NCBI RefSeq assembly: GCF_003259375.1
Contig: NZ_QLLN01000005.1
Location: 1-64,000, forward strand
Length of the DNA: 64,000 bases
Origin: Arenibacter echinorum
Lineage (GTDB): Bacteria > Bacteroidota > Bacteroidia > Flavobacteriales > Flavobacteriaceae
Direction: 5' to 3'
Position numbers and translations under genes: made by a program. Below are positions 8,165 to 17,399 of the stretch, in pieces. The notes under the pieces were generated by a model that was given only the letters and a program-made list of their open reading frames with translations, searched no databases and was not told where the DNA came from. Numbering within the stretch: position 1 is the first letter of the stretch; each line of letters starts with the position of its first letter.

Positions 8165-9193
8165 CTACTCCAGGATATTCTCCTTGAATCCGTCCGTCAT
8201 ATATTCCAAAACATTCCCCTCAGGATCCAAATAAATAATATAGCCCTCCAATTCTTTATGTTCGGCCAATATTGTCTTTGTTTTTGCCAAATCCATGGCC
8301 ATAAAAGAAGTGGCAAAAGCGTCAGCAGTGGCACAATCATTTGCCATAACACTAGCCGCCAAGATATTTGAATTCCTGGTATAACCAGTTTTAGGATCTA
8401 TAGTATGGACATACTTGGCACCAGTTTCGGCATCAATTTTATATTTTCTATAATTCCCTGAGGATGCCATTGCTATGTCTTTCATATACAAGGTTCTCTT
8501 GTAAGTTCTGCTTTCCTCCATCATTGGATCATCAATGGCCACTACCCATCTTTTCTCCTTAATCCTGTTTTCTCCTTGAGCCACCAGCTCCCCCCCTACT
8601 TCAATTAAAAAATCGGTAATACCTTTATCCCTCAACAAAACTGCCAGACGATCTACAGCATATCCTTTTGCTATGGCATTAAAATCGAAATATATGGCCG
8701 GATCCGCCTTTTTGATTTTATTATCCGAATTAATGGCCACCTTGTTAAACCCCACGTAATCCAAAAGGCTATCTACCTTAATACTATCCATTTTCAACTC
8801 TGTTCCCGGTCCGAAACCCCAGGCGTTAACCAAAACGCCAACGGTAGGATCAAAATAACCATCCGTAGCTTCAAAAATCTTACCTGAAAGTTCAAATACC
8901 TCCCTAAACATTCCGTCTACAACAATAGTAGAATCCCCCGCATTTATTTTTGAGATATCGGATGTAGGGATGTAAGTAGACATAGACTGGTTTAAAACTT
9001 GAAAAAGGGAATCAATTTCACTTTCAAAATTCAATTCCATCGTAGCCAAATAAGTAATGTTATAGGAAGTTCCCAAGGCTGACCCAGAACTTACATTCTT
9101 TACCCATTTTGACTCATTTGTCCCACATCCAGCAAGAAAAAGAATTAAAAAAATTAACCCTAAACGGATGCCACTATATTTTAATAAGTCCAT
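8165..9193 (-). CDS. apbE: FAD:protein FMN transferase (flavin transferase), lipoprotein
   Basis: 342 residues from ATG 9193. A longer frame exists to 9301 but would destroy the lipoprotein signal, MDLLKYSG then a hydrophobic helix and the lipobox LFLAGC. ApbE moves FMN from FAD onto a threonine of target proteins in the periplasm; the NqrB and NqrC subunits encoded just upstream are its classical targets. Family motifs include NAWGFGPG, FDFNAIAKGYAVDRL, IEVGGELVAQG, ASSGNYRKY and ATADAFATSFMAM. Its start overlaps the end of the preceding 120-residue gene by 20 bp, which suggests translational coupling. Confidence 0.95.
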   Translation of the reverse strand: MDLLKYSGIRLGLIFLILFLAGCGTNESKWVKNVSSGSALGTSYNITYLATMELNFESEIDSLFQVLNQSMSTYIPTSDISKINAGDSTIVVDGMFREVFELSGKIFEATDGYFDPTVGVLVNAWGFGPGTELKMDSIKVDSLLDYVGFNKVAINSDNKIKKADPAIYFDFNAIAKGYAVDRLAVLLRDKGITDFLIEVGGELVAQGENRIKEKRWVVAIDDPMMEESRTYKRTLYMKDIAMASSGNYRKYKIDAETGAKYVHTIDPKTGYTRNSNILAASVMANDCATADAFATSFMAMDLAKTKTILAEHKELEGYIIYLDPEGNVLEYMTDGFKENILE

Positions 9194-9536
9194 CATACTC
9201 CAATATATAAGCTTCATTAAGATAAACCGGTAGATTTCTATCCTCTGCATTGTACAGACCAACACCGGCATAATAGGCCTCCCCGTTTTGGGTAATGGCA
9301 TGATCTTTAATTTTCTGCATTAGGGGCATATCGTATTCCCTTGGATCCTGCGGATGCAGAACATAGCGCACCACAATAAAAAATAATTTTTTCTCCTTAA
9401 GACAAACAAATTGAGGATTTCTTTTGGGTTTACTATTAACCCCCATAAATTCGAATCCCTCGGCTTCCAATTGTTTCCCTACAATATTCATGGCCAAATT
9501 GTGCAATTCCTGTTCCGTTAAAGGCGTACTCATCAT
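9174..9536 (-). CDS. Conserved protein between nqrF and apbE (Nqr-cluster associated)
   Basis: 120 residues, mixed alpha/beta, soluble, without signal peptide or cysteine clusters. It begins MMSTPLTEQELHNLAMNIVG; the central part FVCLKEKKLFFIVVRYVLH and DMPLMQKIKDHAITQNGEAYYAGVGLYN look like a small restriction-endonuclease-like or nuclease-type core, though I see no definite catalytic motif. From memory, proteins of this size are found next to nqrF in Flavobacteria and sometimes labelled as subunit F-like, but it shares none of NqrF's ferredoxin or flavin motifs. The overlap with apbE and the adjacent nqr operon suggest a role in Nqr assembly or flavinylation. Function unknown. Confidence 0.75.
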   Translation of the reverse strand: MMSTPLTEQELHNLAMNIVGKQLEAEGFEFMGVNSKPKRNPQFVCLKEKKLFFIVVRYVLHPQDPREYDMPLMQKIKDHAITQNGEAYYAGVGLYNAEDRNLPVYLNEAYILEYDGLIKI

Positions 9537-9594
9537 CTAAACTTTAAATTCCTAAGCCAAAAATAAATCTTGGCATTCCCATAACAATGTTAAC

Positions 9595-9633
9595 AAAAAA
9601 AGACCTGTCAAGTTTTGAAAACCTGACAGGTCT
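9595..9633 (-). terminator. Rho-independent terminator of nqrABCDEF
   Basis: The arms AGACCTGTCA (9601-9610) and TGACAGGTCT (9624-9633) pair perfectly, with an inner GTTTT/AAAAC extension. Read on the minus strand, the stem is followed by seven T (9601-9595). It stands 44 bp after the nqrF stop and separates nqr from the downstream 120-residue gene and apbE, so those two depend on read-through or their own promoter. Confidence 0.88.
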
Positions 9634-9676
9634 ATAATTAGACCATCAAGGTCTTGGAAATCCAGAAGGTTATAAA

Positions 9677-10984
9677 TTAACCTCCAAAATCATCAAATCT
9701 AATATGTTCATCAGGGATACCGAAATCTTCTCCCATTTTTTGAACTGCCTTGTTCATCAATGGCGGTCCACAAAAGTATAGTTCTATATCTTCCGGTGAT
9801 TCGTGATGGTTCAAATAATTTTCAATTACACAGTTGTGTATAAATCCTACGAAACCGTCACCCGGTGCATCAATATTCTCCTTCACTTTCCAGTTATCCT
9901 CTGGTAAGGGCTCAGATAGTGCCAAATAGAATTTGAAGTTTGGGAATTCTTTTTCAAGTCTGTAAAAATGATCCAAATAAAACAATTCACGTTTAGATCT
10001 ACCACCATACCAATAGGTAACTTTTCTTTTGGTCTTCAAAGTGTTGAACAAGTGATATAAATGTGAACGCATTGGAGCCATTCCTGCACCACCACCAACA
10101 TATAACATCTCAGAATCCGATTCGTTGATAAAGAACTCACCGTAAGGTCCAGAAATGGTAACTGGGTCTCCTTTTTTCAAATTGAAGATAAAGGAAGATG
10201 CAATTCCAGGATTAACTTCCATCCATCCATTTTTGGATCTATCCCAAGGCGGAGTAGCAATACGAACGTTCAACATAATCTCCCTTCCTTCAGCAGGATA
10301 AGAGGCCATAGAATAGGCTCTTTCCACAGTCTCAGGGTTCTTCATAACCAACGGCCATAGGTTAAACTTATCCCATTCTGCTTGAAACTTATCAGGGGTT
10401 TCGTGTTCTTCAGGATGCGCAGTGATATCCATTTCAGAGAATTTCACCTCACAGGGAGGAATCTCGATCTGTATATATCCACCGGCCTTATACCCCATAT
10501 CTTCAGGAATTTCAACTACAAATTCCTTAATAAATGAAGCCACGTTGTAATTACGTACAACGGTTCCCTGCCATTTTTTAATTCCGAAAACTTCCTCAGG
10601 AATAGTGATTTCCATATCCTGTTTCACCTTCACCTGGCAGGCCAAACGAGCGCCATGGTTCAATTCTTTTTTGGAAAAATGTGGTGTTTCTGTAGGAAGT
10701 GCTTCTCCCCCACCTGAAAGCACATGACATTCACACTGAATACATGTTCCCCCACCTCCACAGGCAGAAGGAAGAAATATTTTTTGGTTTCCCAAAGTAG
10801 ACAATAAGGACCCCCCCGAACCTACTTCAATTTTCTTTTCACCGTTAATGGTTATAGTTACCGGCCCTGATGGGGATAATTTTTCCTTGGTAAACAGTAA
10901 GAGTGCCACCAACAATAACAGTAGTATTAAAAAAGCAACTACGGTTATCAGTATTGTTCCAATTGTACTTGTAGCTAAGATCAT
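9677..10984 (-). CDS. nqrF: Na+-translocating NADH:quinone reductase subunit F
   Basis: 435 residues. NqrF is the NADH-oxidising entry subunit: an N-terminal membrane helix (residues 3-31), a plant-type [2Fe-2S] ferredoxin domain (about 40-130) with [16 protein letters not shown] and a later LACQV cysteine, then an FAD domain ([12 protein letters not shown]) and an NADH domain ([37 protein letters not shown]). The C-terminus [10 protein letters not shown] is typical. It is the last gene of nqrABCDEF, 2 bp after nqrE. Confidence 0.98.
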   Translation of the reverse strand: MILATSTIGTILITVVAFLILLLLLVALLLFTKEKLSPSGPVTITINGEKKIEVGSGGSLLSTLGNQKIFLPSACGGGGTCIQCECHVLSGGGEALPTETPHFSKKELNHGARLACQVKVKQDMEITIPEEVFGIKKWQGTVVRNYNVASFIKEFVVEIPEDMGYKAGGYIQIEIPPCEVKFSEMDITAHPEEHETPDKFQAEWDKFNLWPLVMKNPETVERAYSMASYPAEGREIMLNVRIATPPWDRSKNGWMEVNPGIASSFIFNLKKGDPVTISGPYGEFFINESDSEMLYVGGGAGMAPMRSHLYHLFNTLKTKRKVTYWYGGRSKRELFYLDHFYRLEKEFPNFKFYLALSEPLPEDNWKVKENIDAPGDGFVGFIHNCVIENYLNHHESPEDIELYFCGPPLMNKAVQKMGEDFGIPDEHIRFDDFGG

Positions 10985-10986
10985 TT

Positions 10987-11724
10987 TTACTCGTTTATTA
11001 CAGCGTTGTTATAAGAAACCGTATTTTCTTTGGTTTCCTTAATTATTTTATCTTCCTCCACCTTTTGGGCAGTATTCTGCTCTACTTCTTTTGGAGCTTC
11101 ATCACCACCTGTCAACATACCTCCAAAACTCATAAATCCTATAGCCATAAGTCCGGTGATTATAAAAGTTATCCCAAGACCTCTAAGTGGTGGTGGAACA
11201 TTGGAATATCTAATTTTCTCACGTATGGCAGCAATAGCCAAAATAGCCAAAAACCAGCCAATTCCAGAACTAAGTCCATAGTTAAAGGCCAATCCAAGTG
11301 TTTGAATATCTCTGGACTGCATAAATAACGAACCTCCCAAAATGGCACAGTTCACCGCAATAAGCGGCAAAAATATACCCAACGAATTATAAAGTGCAGG
11401 AGAAAATTTTTCAACAACGATCTCTACCAATTGTACCATAGTTGCTATGGTAGCAATAAAGAGAATAAAAGATAAAAAGCTTAGGTTATAATCTGCATAC
11501 TCAGGTCCTAACCAAGCTAAGGCCCCATCCCTTAAAAGATACTGATCCAACAACCAGTTTAGGGGTACCGTTACTGCCAATACAAAGATCACAGCTGCTC
11601 CAAGACCAACTGCAGTAGTCACTTTTTTAGAAACGGCAAGGTAAGAACACATTCCTAAGAACGTGGCAAATACCATATTATCTATAAATATGGATTTAAA
11701 AAATAATTCTACATGTTCTAACAT
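10987..11724 (-). CDS. nqrE: Na+-translocating NADH:quinone reductase subunit E
   Basis: 245 residues with six hydrophobic segments. NqrE and NqrD form the inverted-topology membrane pair that coordinates an intramembrane iron centre; the conserved cysteine motifs [11 protein letters not shown] (about residue 26) and [10 protein letters not shown] (about 125) are present. The last ~40 residues ([17 protein letters not shown] to the end) are a charged tail absent from the roughly 200-residue proteobacterial protein. It lies 24 bp after nqrD and 2 bp before nqrF. Confidence 0.97.
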   Translation of the reverse strand: MLEHVELFFKSIFIDNMVFATFLGMCSYLAVSKKVTTAVGLGAAVIFVLAVTVPLNWLLDQYLLRDGALAWLGPEYADYNLSFLSFILFIATIATMVQLVEIVVEKFSPALYNSLGIFLPLIAVNCAILGGSLFMQSRDIQTLGLAFNYGLSSGIGWFLAILAIAAIREKIRYSNVPPPLRGLGITFIITGLMAIGFMSFGGMLTGGDEAPKEVEQNTAQKVEEDKIIKETKENTVSYNNAVINE

Positions 11725-11748
11725 AACATTCTATTCTTATGATGACTA

Positions 11749-12396
11749 CTAGTTTTCTTCTATTAAAGCTTTGTTGCGTGAACGTTGTACCCATATAATG
11801 AGACCAACAACGATCAAGGCCATGGGAGACAACAACATGAATCCGTTGTTCTCATAGCCAATTGCATATAAACCGGTTTTTTCTATGGGGTCTCCCAAGA
11901 CTTTAAAACCAAGTAATGTACCAGAACCCAATAGTTCCCTAAAGAATCCGATAATGATCAATATTAAACCATATCCGGCCGAATTCCCTATACCATCAAG
12001 GAATGACCTCCAAGGTCCGTTGGCCAAGGCAAAGGCTTCAAAACGCCCCATGATGATACAGTTGGTAATGATTAGCCCTACGAAAACAGAAAGCGTTTTG
12101 CTCAATTCATAAGCAAAGGCCTTAAGAACCTGATCCACCATAATAACAAGGGCGGCAACAACCACCAATTGTACAATAATTCTAATTTTGGACGGTATAA
12201 TGTTCCGCATTAAGGAAATAACAACATTTCCCATGCCCAATACGAACATAACCGAAAGGGCCATTACTATGGACGCCTTTAGTTCTGCCGTAATTGCCAA
12301 TGCTGAACAAATTCCCAATACCTGAATAGTAATTGGGTTATTATCCGCCAGTGGGTCTAATATTAGACTTGTATCTTTTTTTGAAAGTAGTGCCAT
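11749..12396 (-). CDS. nqrD: Na+-translocating NADH:quinone reductase subunit D
   Basis: 215 residues, six membrane segments, homologous to NqrE/RnfA-type subunits. LGICSALAIT (around 27) and TNCIIMGRFEAFA (around 110) contain the two cysteine-bearing half-helix motifs for the intramembrane iron centre. The N-terminal LLSKKDTSLILDPLADNNPI is the usual cytoplasmic leader of NqrD. It starts 3 bp after nqrC ends; the order A-B-C-D-E-F is canonical. Confidence 0.97.
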   Translation of the reverse strand: MALLSKKDTSLILDPLADNNPITIQVLGICSALAITAELKASIVMALSVMFVLGMGNVVISLMRNIIPSKIRIIVQLVVVAALVIMVDQVLKAFAYELSKTLSVFVGLIITNCIIMGRFEAFALANGPWRSFLDGIGNSAGYGLILIIIGFFRELLGSGTLLGFKVLGDPIEKTGLYAIGYENNGFMLLSPMALIVVGLIIWVQRSRNKALIEEN

Positions 12397-12399
12397 AGT

Positions 12400-13152
12400 T
12401 TAATTTTTAGCTCTTATTGATTCCAAGTAGGACTTATATAGGTTAACGCTTTCCTTTATCATTGCGGACAGGCCATTACCAGTAATGGTAGCTCCCGCCA
12501 ATGCATCAACTTCATTGTCATCCTTAATTTGATTGGTTGGGTCGTTATTTCCCTTGGCAACAGCAATTCCTGCATATTGCGTACCTTTTAGAATGGATTC
12601 TCCCGTAAAATCGTCCATGAAGTACCTTTGCTTGATATTTGCTCCCAAACCTGGGGTCTCCCCCTTATGGTCAAAATAAACCCCTTGAACAACCAAATTA
12701 TTATCCAAGGCAACGAATCCCCATATAGCATCCCAAAGACCTTTGCCCCTCATAGGAATGATATAATACTTTGATCCGTCCTTTTCACCAATAAATAATG
12801 GCAACTTCCTTGTTTTACCTGCCTTGGCCTCAGTTTCCTGTTTCTGAAGATCTATTAGATAGGCGTTGTCGTCTTTTGTAATCTGATCCCCTTCAATAAC
12901 CAATTGTTCCTTGATGTATTTTTCAAATTCACCGGCAACCTTATCGGTAGAAACAAAATTTACACTTCCTTCGTCCTCATTTTCGTTTACGCCCATGGCA
13001 TAAAGAATATTCTGTTGTTTTTCCAATCTTTGGTTCTCCTGAATCTTTTCACTTAAGGAGGAGGCAAAGAATGCCAAAAGAGACCCTACAATGACCACCA
13101 TAACGGCGGCGAAAATAACGGTGTAACTATTTTTATCTGTATTAACTGCCAT
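12400..13152 (-). CDS. nqrC: Na+-translocating NADH:quinone reductase subunit C (covalent FMN)
   Basis: 250 residues: one N-terminal membrane helix (about 10-30) and a periplasmic FMN-binding domain. FMN is attached by ApbE to the threonine of a D-x-x-S/T-G-A-T motif; here the sequence is DALAGATIT, so Thr222 is the expected site but the residue usually Ser/Thr is Ala219. GETPGLGANI and WDAIWGFVALD are typical of the family. Tight 2-3 bp junctions on both sides place it within the nqr operon. Confidence 0.96.
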   Translation of the reverse strand: MAVNTDKNSYTVIFAAVMVVIVGSLLAFFASSLSEKIQENQRLEKQQNILYAMGVNENEDEGSVNFVSTDKVAGEFEKYIKEQLVIEGDQITKDDNAYLIDLQKQETEAKAGKTRKLPLFIGEKDGSKYYIIPMRGKGLWDAIWGFVALDNNLVVQGVYFDHKGETPGLGANIKQRYFMDDFTGESILKGTQYAGIAVAKGNNDPTNQIKDDNEVDALAGATITGNGLSAMIKESVNLYKSYLESIRAKN

Positions 13153-13154
13153 GA

Positions 13155-14423
13155 TTATACTGTTTCTGCTTTTAATTCCTGTGCTTTTCCTTCACCGTCC
13201 CTAGGCAAAATAGTAGCGTTCTTAGCACGCTTCAATCTTCTTTTTATATTTCCTCTAATCACATAGTGATCAATAGTTGGGGCAAAAACGTTCATCAACA
13301 AAATGGCCAAGAACACGCCTTCTGGGTAAGCAGGGTTGAACACCCTGATCAATACCGAAATAAACCCTATAAAGAATCCATAAAACCATTTTCCTCTATT
13401 GGTCTGCGCACCAGTAACCGGATCGGTTGCCATATACACAATACCAAAGGCCAAACCACCAACGATCAAATGTTGCCAAAAGGCAAAACTCATTAATCCA
13501 TAGAACTTGCTTGTCTCGGTTATCCAACCTGCATCGACCACTCCATTAAAGATAACTCCCATAACCAAGGCCCCTATTACAGCACTCACCATGATTCTCC
13601 AACTGGCTATCTTACTATAGATCAAGAATAGTCCGCCCAACAAAATTAGTATTGTTGAGGTTTCCCCAACAGATCCAGGAATAAATCCAAAAAACATATC
13701 TGAAACAGAATAAGACATTTCGGCTCCCTTGCCTTGTGCCAAATAACCTAATATGGTTTCTCCAGAAATAGCGTCTGGACCACCGGCCAAGTCAACAGCC
13801 TGATGTACCCAAACCTTATCCCCACTCATCCAAGTAGGATAGGCAAAGAATAAAAATGCCCTAATAGTAAGTGCAGGGTTCAAAATATTCATTCCCGTAC
13901 CTCCAAACACTTCCTTCCCGATAACCACTCCAAATACTACGGCCACGGCCAACATCCACAAGGGGGTATCAATTGGGACTATTAAGGGAACCAACATACC
14001 TGTCACCAGATATCCTTCCTCAACCTCATGTCCCTTAATTACTGCAAACAAAAATTCTACCGCAAGTCCTACAGCATAGGAAACAATTACCAAAGGCAGC
14101 ACGGTCCATGCTCCCATAATGAAATTCTCCCAGGTTAGGAAGTTTCCAAAAAGAGAAGCTTGCCTAATAACACCGTTGGCAGCATCAACTGCTGCATAGT
14201 GCTGATAACCGGCATTGAAAATCCCAAAAATAAGCACGGGCACCAAAGCCATGATTACCGTGTTCATCGTACGCTTCAAATCATCTACTGCACGTACATG
14301 GGAACCAGAATGTGTAGTTTCGTTGGGAGCGTACAAAAAGGTATGGATTGCATTGAATGCAGGAGCCATTTTCTTGCCCTTGTACTTCTCCTTTAGATTA
14401 TGTAAATTACTTTTTAAGCTCAT
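13155..14423 (-). CDS. nqrB: Na+-translocating NADH:quinone reductase subunit B (covalent FMN)
   Basis: 422 residues, multi-pass membrane subunit of the sodium pump, RnfD-like. The N-terminal motif PAFNAIHTFLYAPNETTHSG is characteristic. FMN is linked to a threonine in a D-x-x-S-G-x-T sequence; here DAISGET (217-223) places it on Thr223. KEVFGGTGMNILNPALTIRA and MATDPVTGAQT are conserved helix ends around quinone and riboflavin. The start is 3 bp after nqrA. Confidence 0.97.
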   Translation of the reverse strand: MSLKSNLHNLKEKYKGKKMAPAFNAIHTFLYAPNETTHSGSHVRAVDDLKRTMNTVIMALVPVLIFGIFNAGYQHYAAVDAANGVIRQASLFGNFLTWENFIMGAWTVLPLVIVSYAVGLAVEFLFAVIKGHEVEEGYLVTGMLVPLIVPIDTPLWMLAVAVVFGVVIGKEVFGGTGMNILNPALTIRAFLFFAYPTWMSGDKVWVHQAVDLAGGPDAISGETILGYLAQGKGAEMSYSVSDMFFGFIPGSVGETSTILILLGGLFLIYSKIASWRIMVSAVIGALVMGVIFNGVVDAGWITETSKFYGLMSFAFWQHLIVGGLAFGIVYMATDPVTGAQTNRGKWFYGFFIGFISVLIRVFNPAYPEGVFLAILLMNVFAPTIDHYVIRGNIKRRLKRAKNATILPRDGEGKAQELKAETV

Positions 14424-14426
14424 CTT

Positions 14427-15779
14427 TTATCCTATTTCTTTATATAATAAATCCAACCCTTCCCTAATAATCTGCTGATGGGGTTGTTTAGAGATGCAAA
14501 TAAATTCTGTAAGTGAAAAATCTTCGGGAGCAACTTCATAAAGACCCAACTGCTCCATTTCATCCAAGTCCTTAACCATACATGCCTTTAGAAGCTGTAA
14601 TGGATAGATGTCCATTGGAAAAACCTCCTCATACAATCCAGTAACCACAAATGCCCTGTGTTCACCATTGGTATTGGTATCCAAATCGTATTTCTTTTTG
14701 GGTTGCAACCAAGAGAAGGTCAAGGCCCTAGTGGAAGATATTTTATTGAAAACCGGCTTGTTCCATCCAAAGAATTCATAATCATCACCTTCCGGTATAG
14801 CGGTTACGGTATTGTTATAATACCCTAAATACCCATCAGGTTTTGTTTTGGACCCTGTAAGTACATCCCCATTGATCACCCTAAAATTTTCTGTATTTAC
14901 GCCACTTGCATATAGAAAGGTAGCTATTTCAGAACCAATTTTAGTAGTGTAATATTTAGGAGACTTAACGCTGGACCCGACCAGGGCCACAACCCTTTCA
15001 GGATTATACCTGCCCGTTAGCAAAAGCTCCCCAATAATAACAAGGTCCTGCGGAGTAATTGTCCAAACTACTTCGCCTTTGTTGATTGGATCTATTTTAT
15101 TGATCTGGGTACCTACCAAACCAGCTGGATGTGGACCGGAAACATTATGTATTTCAGCACCCTCTATTTTGGAAAAAATAGACTGACCGCCTTTACCTAC
15201 AGAGACATGTACCTTTCCAGGAGTTAATTTCCCTAGAATGGTGATTGCTGCCTGAATTTCATTTTCTTTTCCTTTTAATGCATAATCCAAATCGGCCGCC
15301 ATAGGACTGGTCACATAAGCAGAGATGAATATGGACTTTGGGGTAGCACTTGGGTTCGCAATAATATCATAAGGTCTTTGCTTAATGAAAGGCCAACACC
15401 CAGATTTTAAAAGCAACGCTTTAATCTCCTCAGCTTTGGCGCTTTTAGGGGATAAAGGCGTGTGCGATACAAATTCTTGGCTTTTATCCGCCAATATTTT
15501 CAAGGTTAAAATTTTTCTTCTAGCACCTCTCACTACCTCGATCAATTCTCCGCTAACCGGAGAAACAAAAAGCATGTCTTCCACATTTTTATTGTAAAAA
15601 AGTGGTTCTCCCGCCTTTACTTCAGCGCCTTGCTTAACTAATAATTTAGGTGTAATTCCGTGAAAATCCTGAAGATTAATCGCATAAACATTACTTAAAA
15701 CAGCTTTGGAAGTAATCTTTTCCGCATCACCAATAAGATTAATGTTCAAGCCTTTTTTAATTCGGATGTCTTTAGACAT
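14427..15779 (-). CDS. nqrA: Na+-translocating NADH:quinone reductase subunit A
   Basis: 450 residues, soluble peripheral subunit, first gene of the operon. The N-terminus SKDIRIKKGLNINLIGDAEK and the blocks FHGITPKLLVKQGAEVKAGEPLFY (read as two adjacent stretches), SGPHPAGLVGTQINKIDPI and HRAFVVTGLYEEVFPMDIYPL are those of NqrA. Family members contact the quinone headgroup near NqrB and have no cofactor of their own. The promoter is expected in the 149-bp divergent spacer with the T9SS plug gene. Confidence 0.97.
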   Translation of the reverse strand: MSKDIRIKKGLNINLIGDAEKITSKAVLSNVYAINLQDFHGITPKLLVKQGAEVKAGEPLFYNKNVEDMLFVSPVSGELIEVVRGARRKILTLKILADKSQEFVSHTPLSPKSAKAEEIKALLLKSGCWPFIKQRPYDIIANPSATPKSIFISAYVTSPMAADLDYALKGKENEIQAAITILGKLTPGKVHVSVGKGGQSIFSKIEGAEIHNVSGPHPAGLVGTQINKIDPINKGEVVWTITPQDLVIIGELLLTGRYNPERVVALVGSSVKSPKYYTTKIGSEIATFLYASGVNTENFRVINGDVLTGSKTKPDGYLGYYNNTVTAIPEGDDYEFFGWNKPVFNKISSTRALTFSWLQPKKKYDLDTNTNGEHRAFVVTGLYEEVFPMDIYPLQLLKACMVKDLDEMEQLGLYEVAPEDFSLTEFICISKQPHQQIIREGLDLLYKEIG

Positions 15780-15812
15780 ATTTAGTAGACCTTAGGTTAT
15801 CAAAATTTCGAG

Positions 15813-15820
15813 CAAATTTA
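15813..15820 (-). promoter_or_regulatory. Candidate -7 box (TAAATTTG) of the nqr operon
   Basis: On the minus strand TAAATTTG fits TAnnTTTG exactly and lies about 33 bp before the nqrA ATG, giving a leader of some 27 bases. The upstream -33 TTG is not apparent. Confidence 0.45.
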
Positions 15821-15928
15821 ATACTTAATAAAAAGTTTTCATAATTATTACTTATAAATTTAGAGATTAAACTACGCTTATCCATTTAGGCTTGCTTTTT
15901 GCTTACCTTTACGTGAAAATATTACCAA

Positions 15929-17173
15929 ATGAGATTGAATTTTTTTGCGCTTATACTGTTCATTTCCTGCCATTTTGCTTTTGCCCAGGTGCAAATGGAA
16001 ATTAACCCTCCTACAAATATCAAAACTATTGTCTTTAAAGGTGACACCGATGACCAGTTTCCGGTCGTAAGCCTAGGAAATCCCATTTATTTGGAATTTG
16101 ATGACCTTCTGGCCAACGAACAGGACTATTATTACAAGATAGTACACTGCGATTATGACTGGACCCCGTCTTCCCTTTTAAAATCGCAATATTTAAACGG
16201 AATGGACAACGAACGGATAGTAGATTACGAAAACAGTTACTCGACCCTGCAATCTTATTCCAACTACAAGCTTACGATACCCAATGACAATACTCGATTA
16301 AAAGTTAGCGGCAATTACGTTTTGGAAATTTACAACAGTTATAATGAGCTTCAATTTTCCAGAAGATTTATAGTATATGAAGATAGGGTTACAGTAGGCG
16401 GCGTAGTAAAACGTTCTAGGGATTTCAAATATTTAAATGAAAAACAGGTTGTTCAGTTTACAATTAACGCCAATCAAGTGAAATTGGTAAACCCCAATAA
16501 GGAAGTAAAAGTTGCAATAATACAAAACCACCTTTGGCCTACTACTATTACCAACATAAGCCCACAATTTATATTAGGGAACGAACTGGTGTATAAATAT
16601 GATAAGGAAACCAGTTTTTTTGGCGGAAATGAATATTTTAATTTTGACACCAAAGACCTTAGGGCGCCAAGTTCTTCCATTTCCAGGATAGAACTTACAG
16701 ACCTTTACAACCATTACTTATTTATGGATTATTATAGGTACGATCGGCCTTATACCTACTATCCCGATGTTAATGGCGATTTTGTGGTCAGAACCTTGCA
16801 GGGAGACGACAGCTCCAGGGAAGCCGAATATAGCTTTATACATTTTACTCTGCCTTACACAGAAAAAATTGGCTTGAACGATGTATATGTATTTGGAAAA
16901 TACAATAATTACGCCCTTGATGAGGAAAATAAAATGACCTATAATGAAGCTACTGGCAATATGGAGGCGGTTATAAAAATGAAACAAGGATTTTACAACT
17001 ACAAGTATGTAATGAAAAACAAGGAAGGTGATATCGACATGAACACCATTTCAGGAGATTTTCATTTTACGGAAAACAACTACCTCATCCTGGTCTATTA
17101 CAGGAATTTTGGTGATATCTACGACAGCATTATTGGGGTAGGATCGGCAAATTCACGTTCCATTACCAATTAA
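15929..17173 (+). CDS. Type IX secretion system plug-domain protein (DUF5103 family)
   Basis: 414 residues with a signal peptide (cut after about residue 19, FAFAQ). The protein is beta-rich and matches the flavobacterial DUF5103 family as I remember it, now described as a T9SS plug-protein domain: QMEINPPTNIKTIVFKG at the start of the mature form, YYYKIVHCDYDWTPSSLLKSQYLNG in the first domain, RRFIVYEDRVTVGG, then GFYNYKYVMKN near the C-terminus. In the T9SS translocon a plug protein closes the large SprA pore on the periplasmic side. It is divergent from nqr and appears monocistronic. Residue-level function cannot be read here. Confidence 0.8.
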   Translation: MRLNFFALILFISCHFAFAQVQMEINPPTNIKTIVFKGDTDDQFPVVSLGNPIYLEFDDLLANEQDYYYKIVHCDYDWTPSSLLKSQYLNGMDNERIVDYENSYSTLQSYSNYKLTIPNDNTRLKVSGNYVLEIYNSYNELQFSRRFIVYEDRVTVGGVVKRSRDFKYLNEKQVVQFTINANQVKLVNPNKEVKVAIIQNHLWPTTITNISPQFILGNELVYKYDKETSFFGGNEYFNFDTKDLRAPSSSISRIELTDLYNHYLFMDYYRYDRPYTYYPDVNGDFVVRTLQGDDSSREAEYSFIHFTLPYTEKIGLNDVYVFGKYNNYALDEENKMTYNEATGNMEAVIKMKQGFYNYKYVMKNKEGDIDMNTISGDFHFTENNYLILVYYRNFGDIYDSIIGVGSANSRSITN

Positions 17174-17399
17174 CTATTGCTTTAAACGGGTTCCTTAAAT
17201 TCCATATTTCCTTAAGTGGCCTTAAGCCATTAATGATATGGAGACCGAGGAATACGCTAGCCACAACGATTTAATTCAACAAAAAAGTAGCGACTAAGTA
17301 GATATTAACATTTGCTTAAACGTGTAAACAAAAAGTCTTATTATATTGCACCAAAATAATTACGGGAATTACAACACAACCCCAAATCAATAAGTGATA

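Noticed and set aside
8165..9301. Longer apbE start at 9301
   Set aside because: Adds 36 residues that overlap the neighbouring gene and bury the lipobox; ATG 9193 gives a proper lipoprotein signal.
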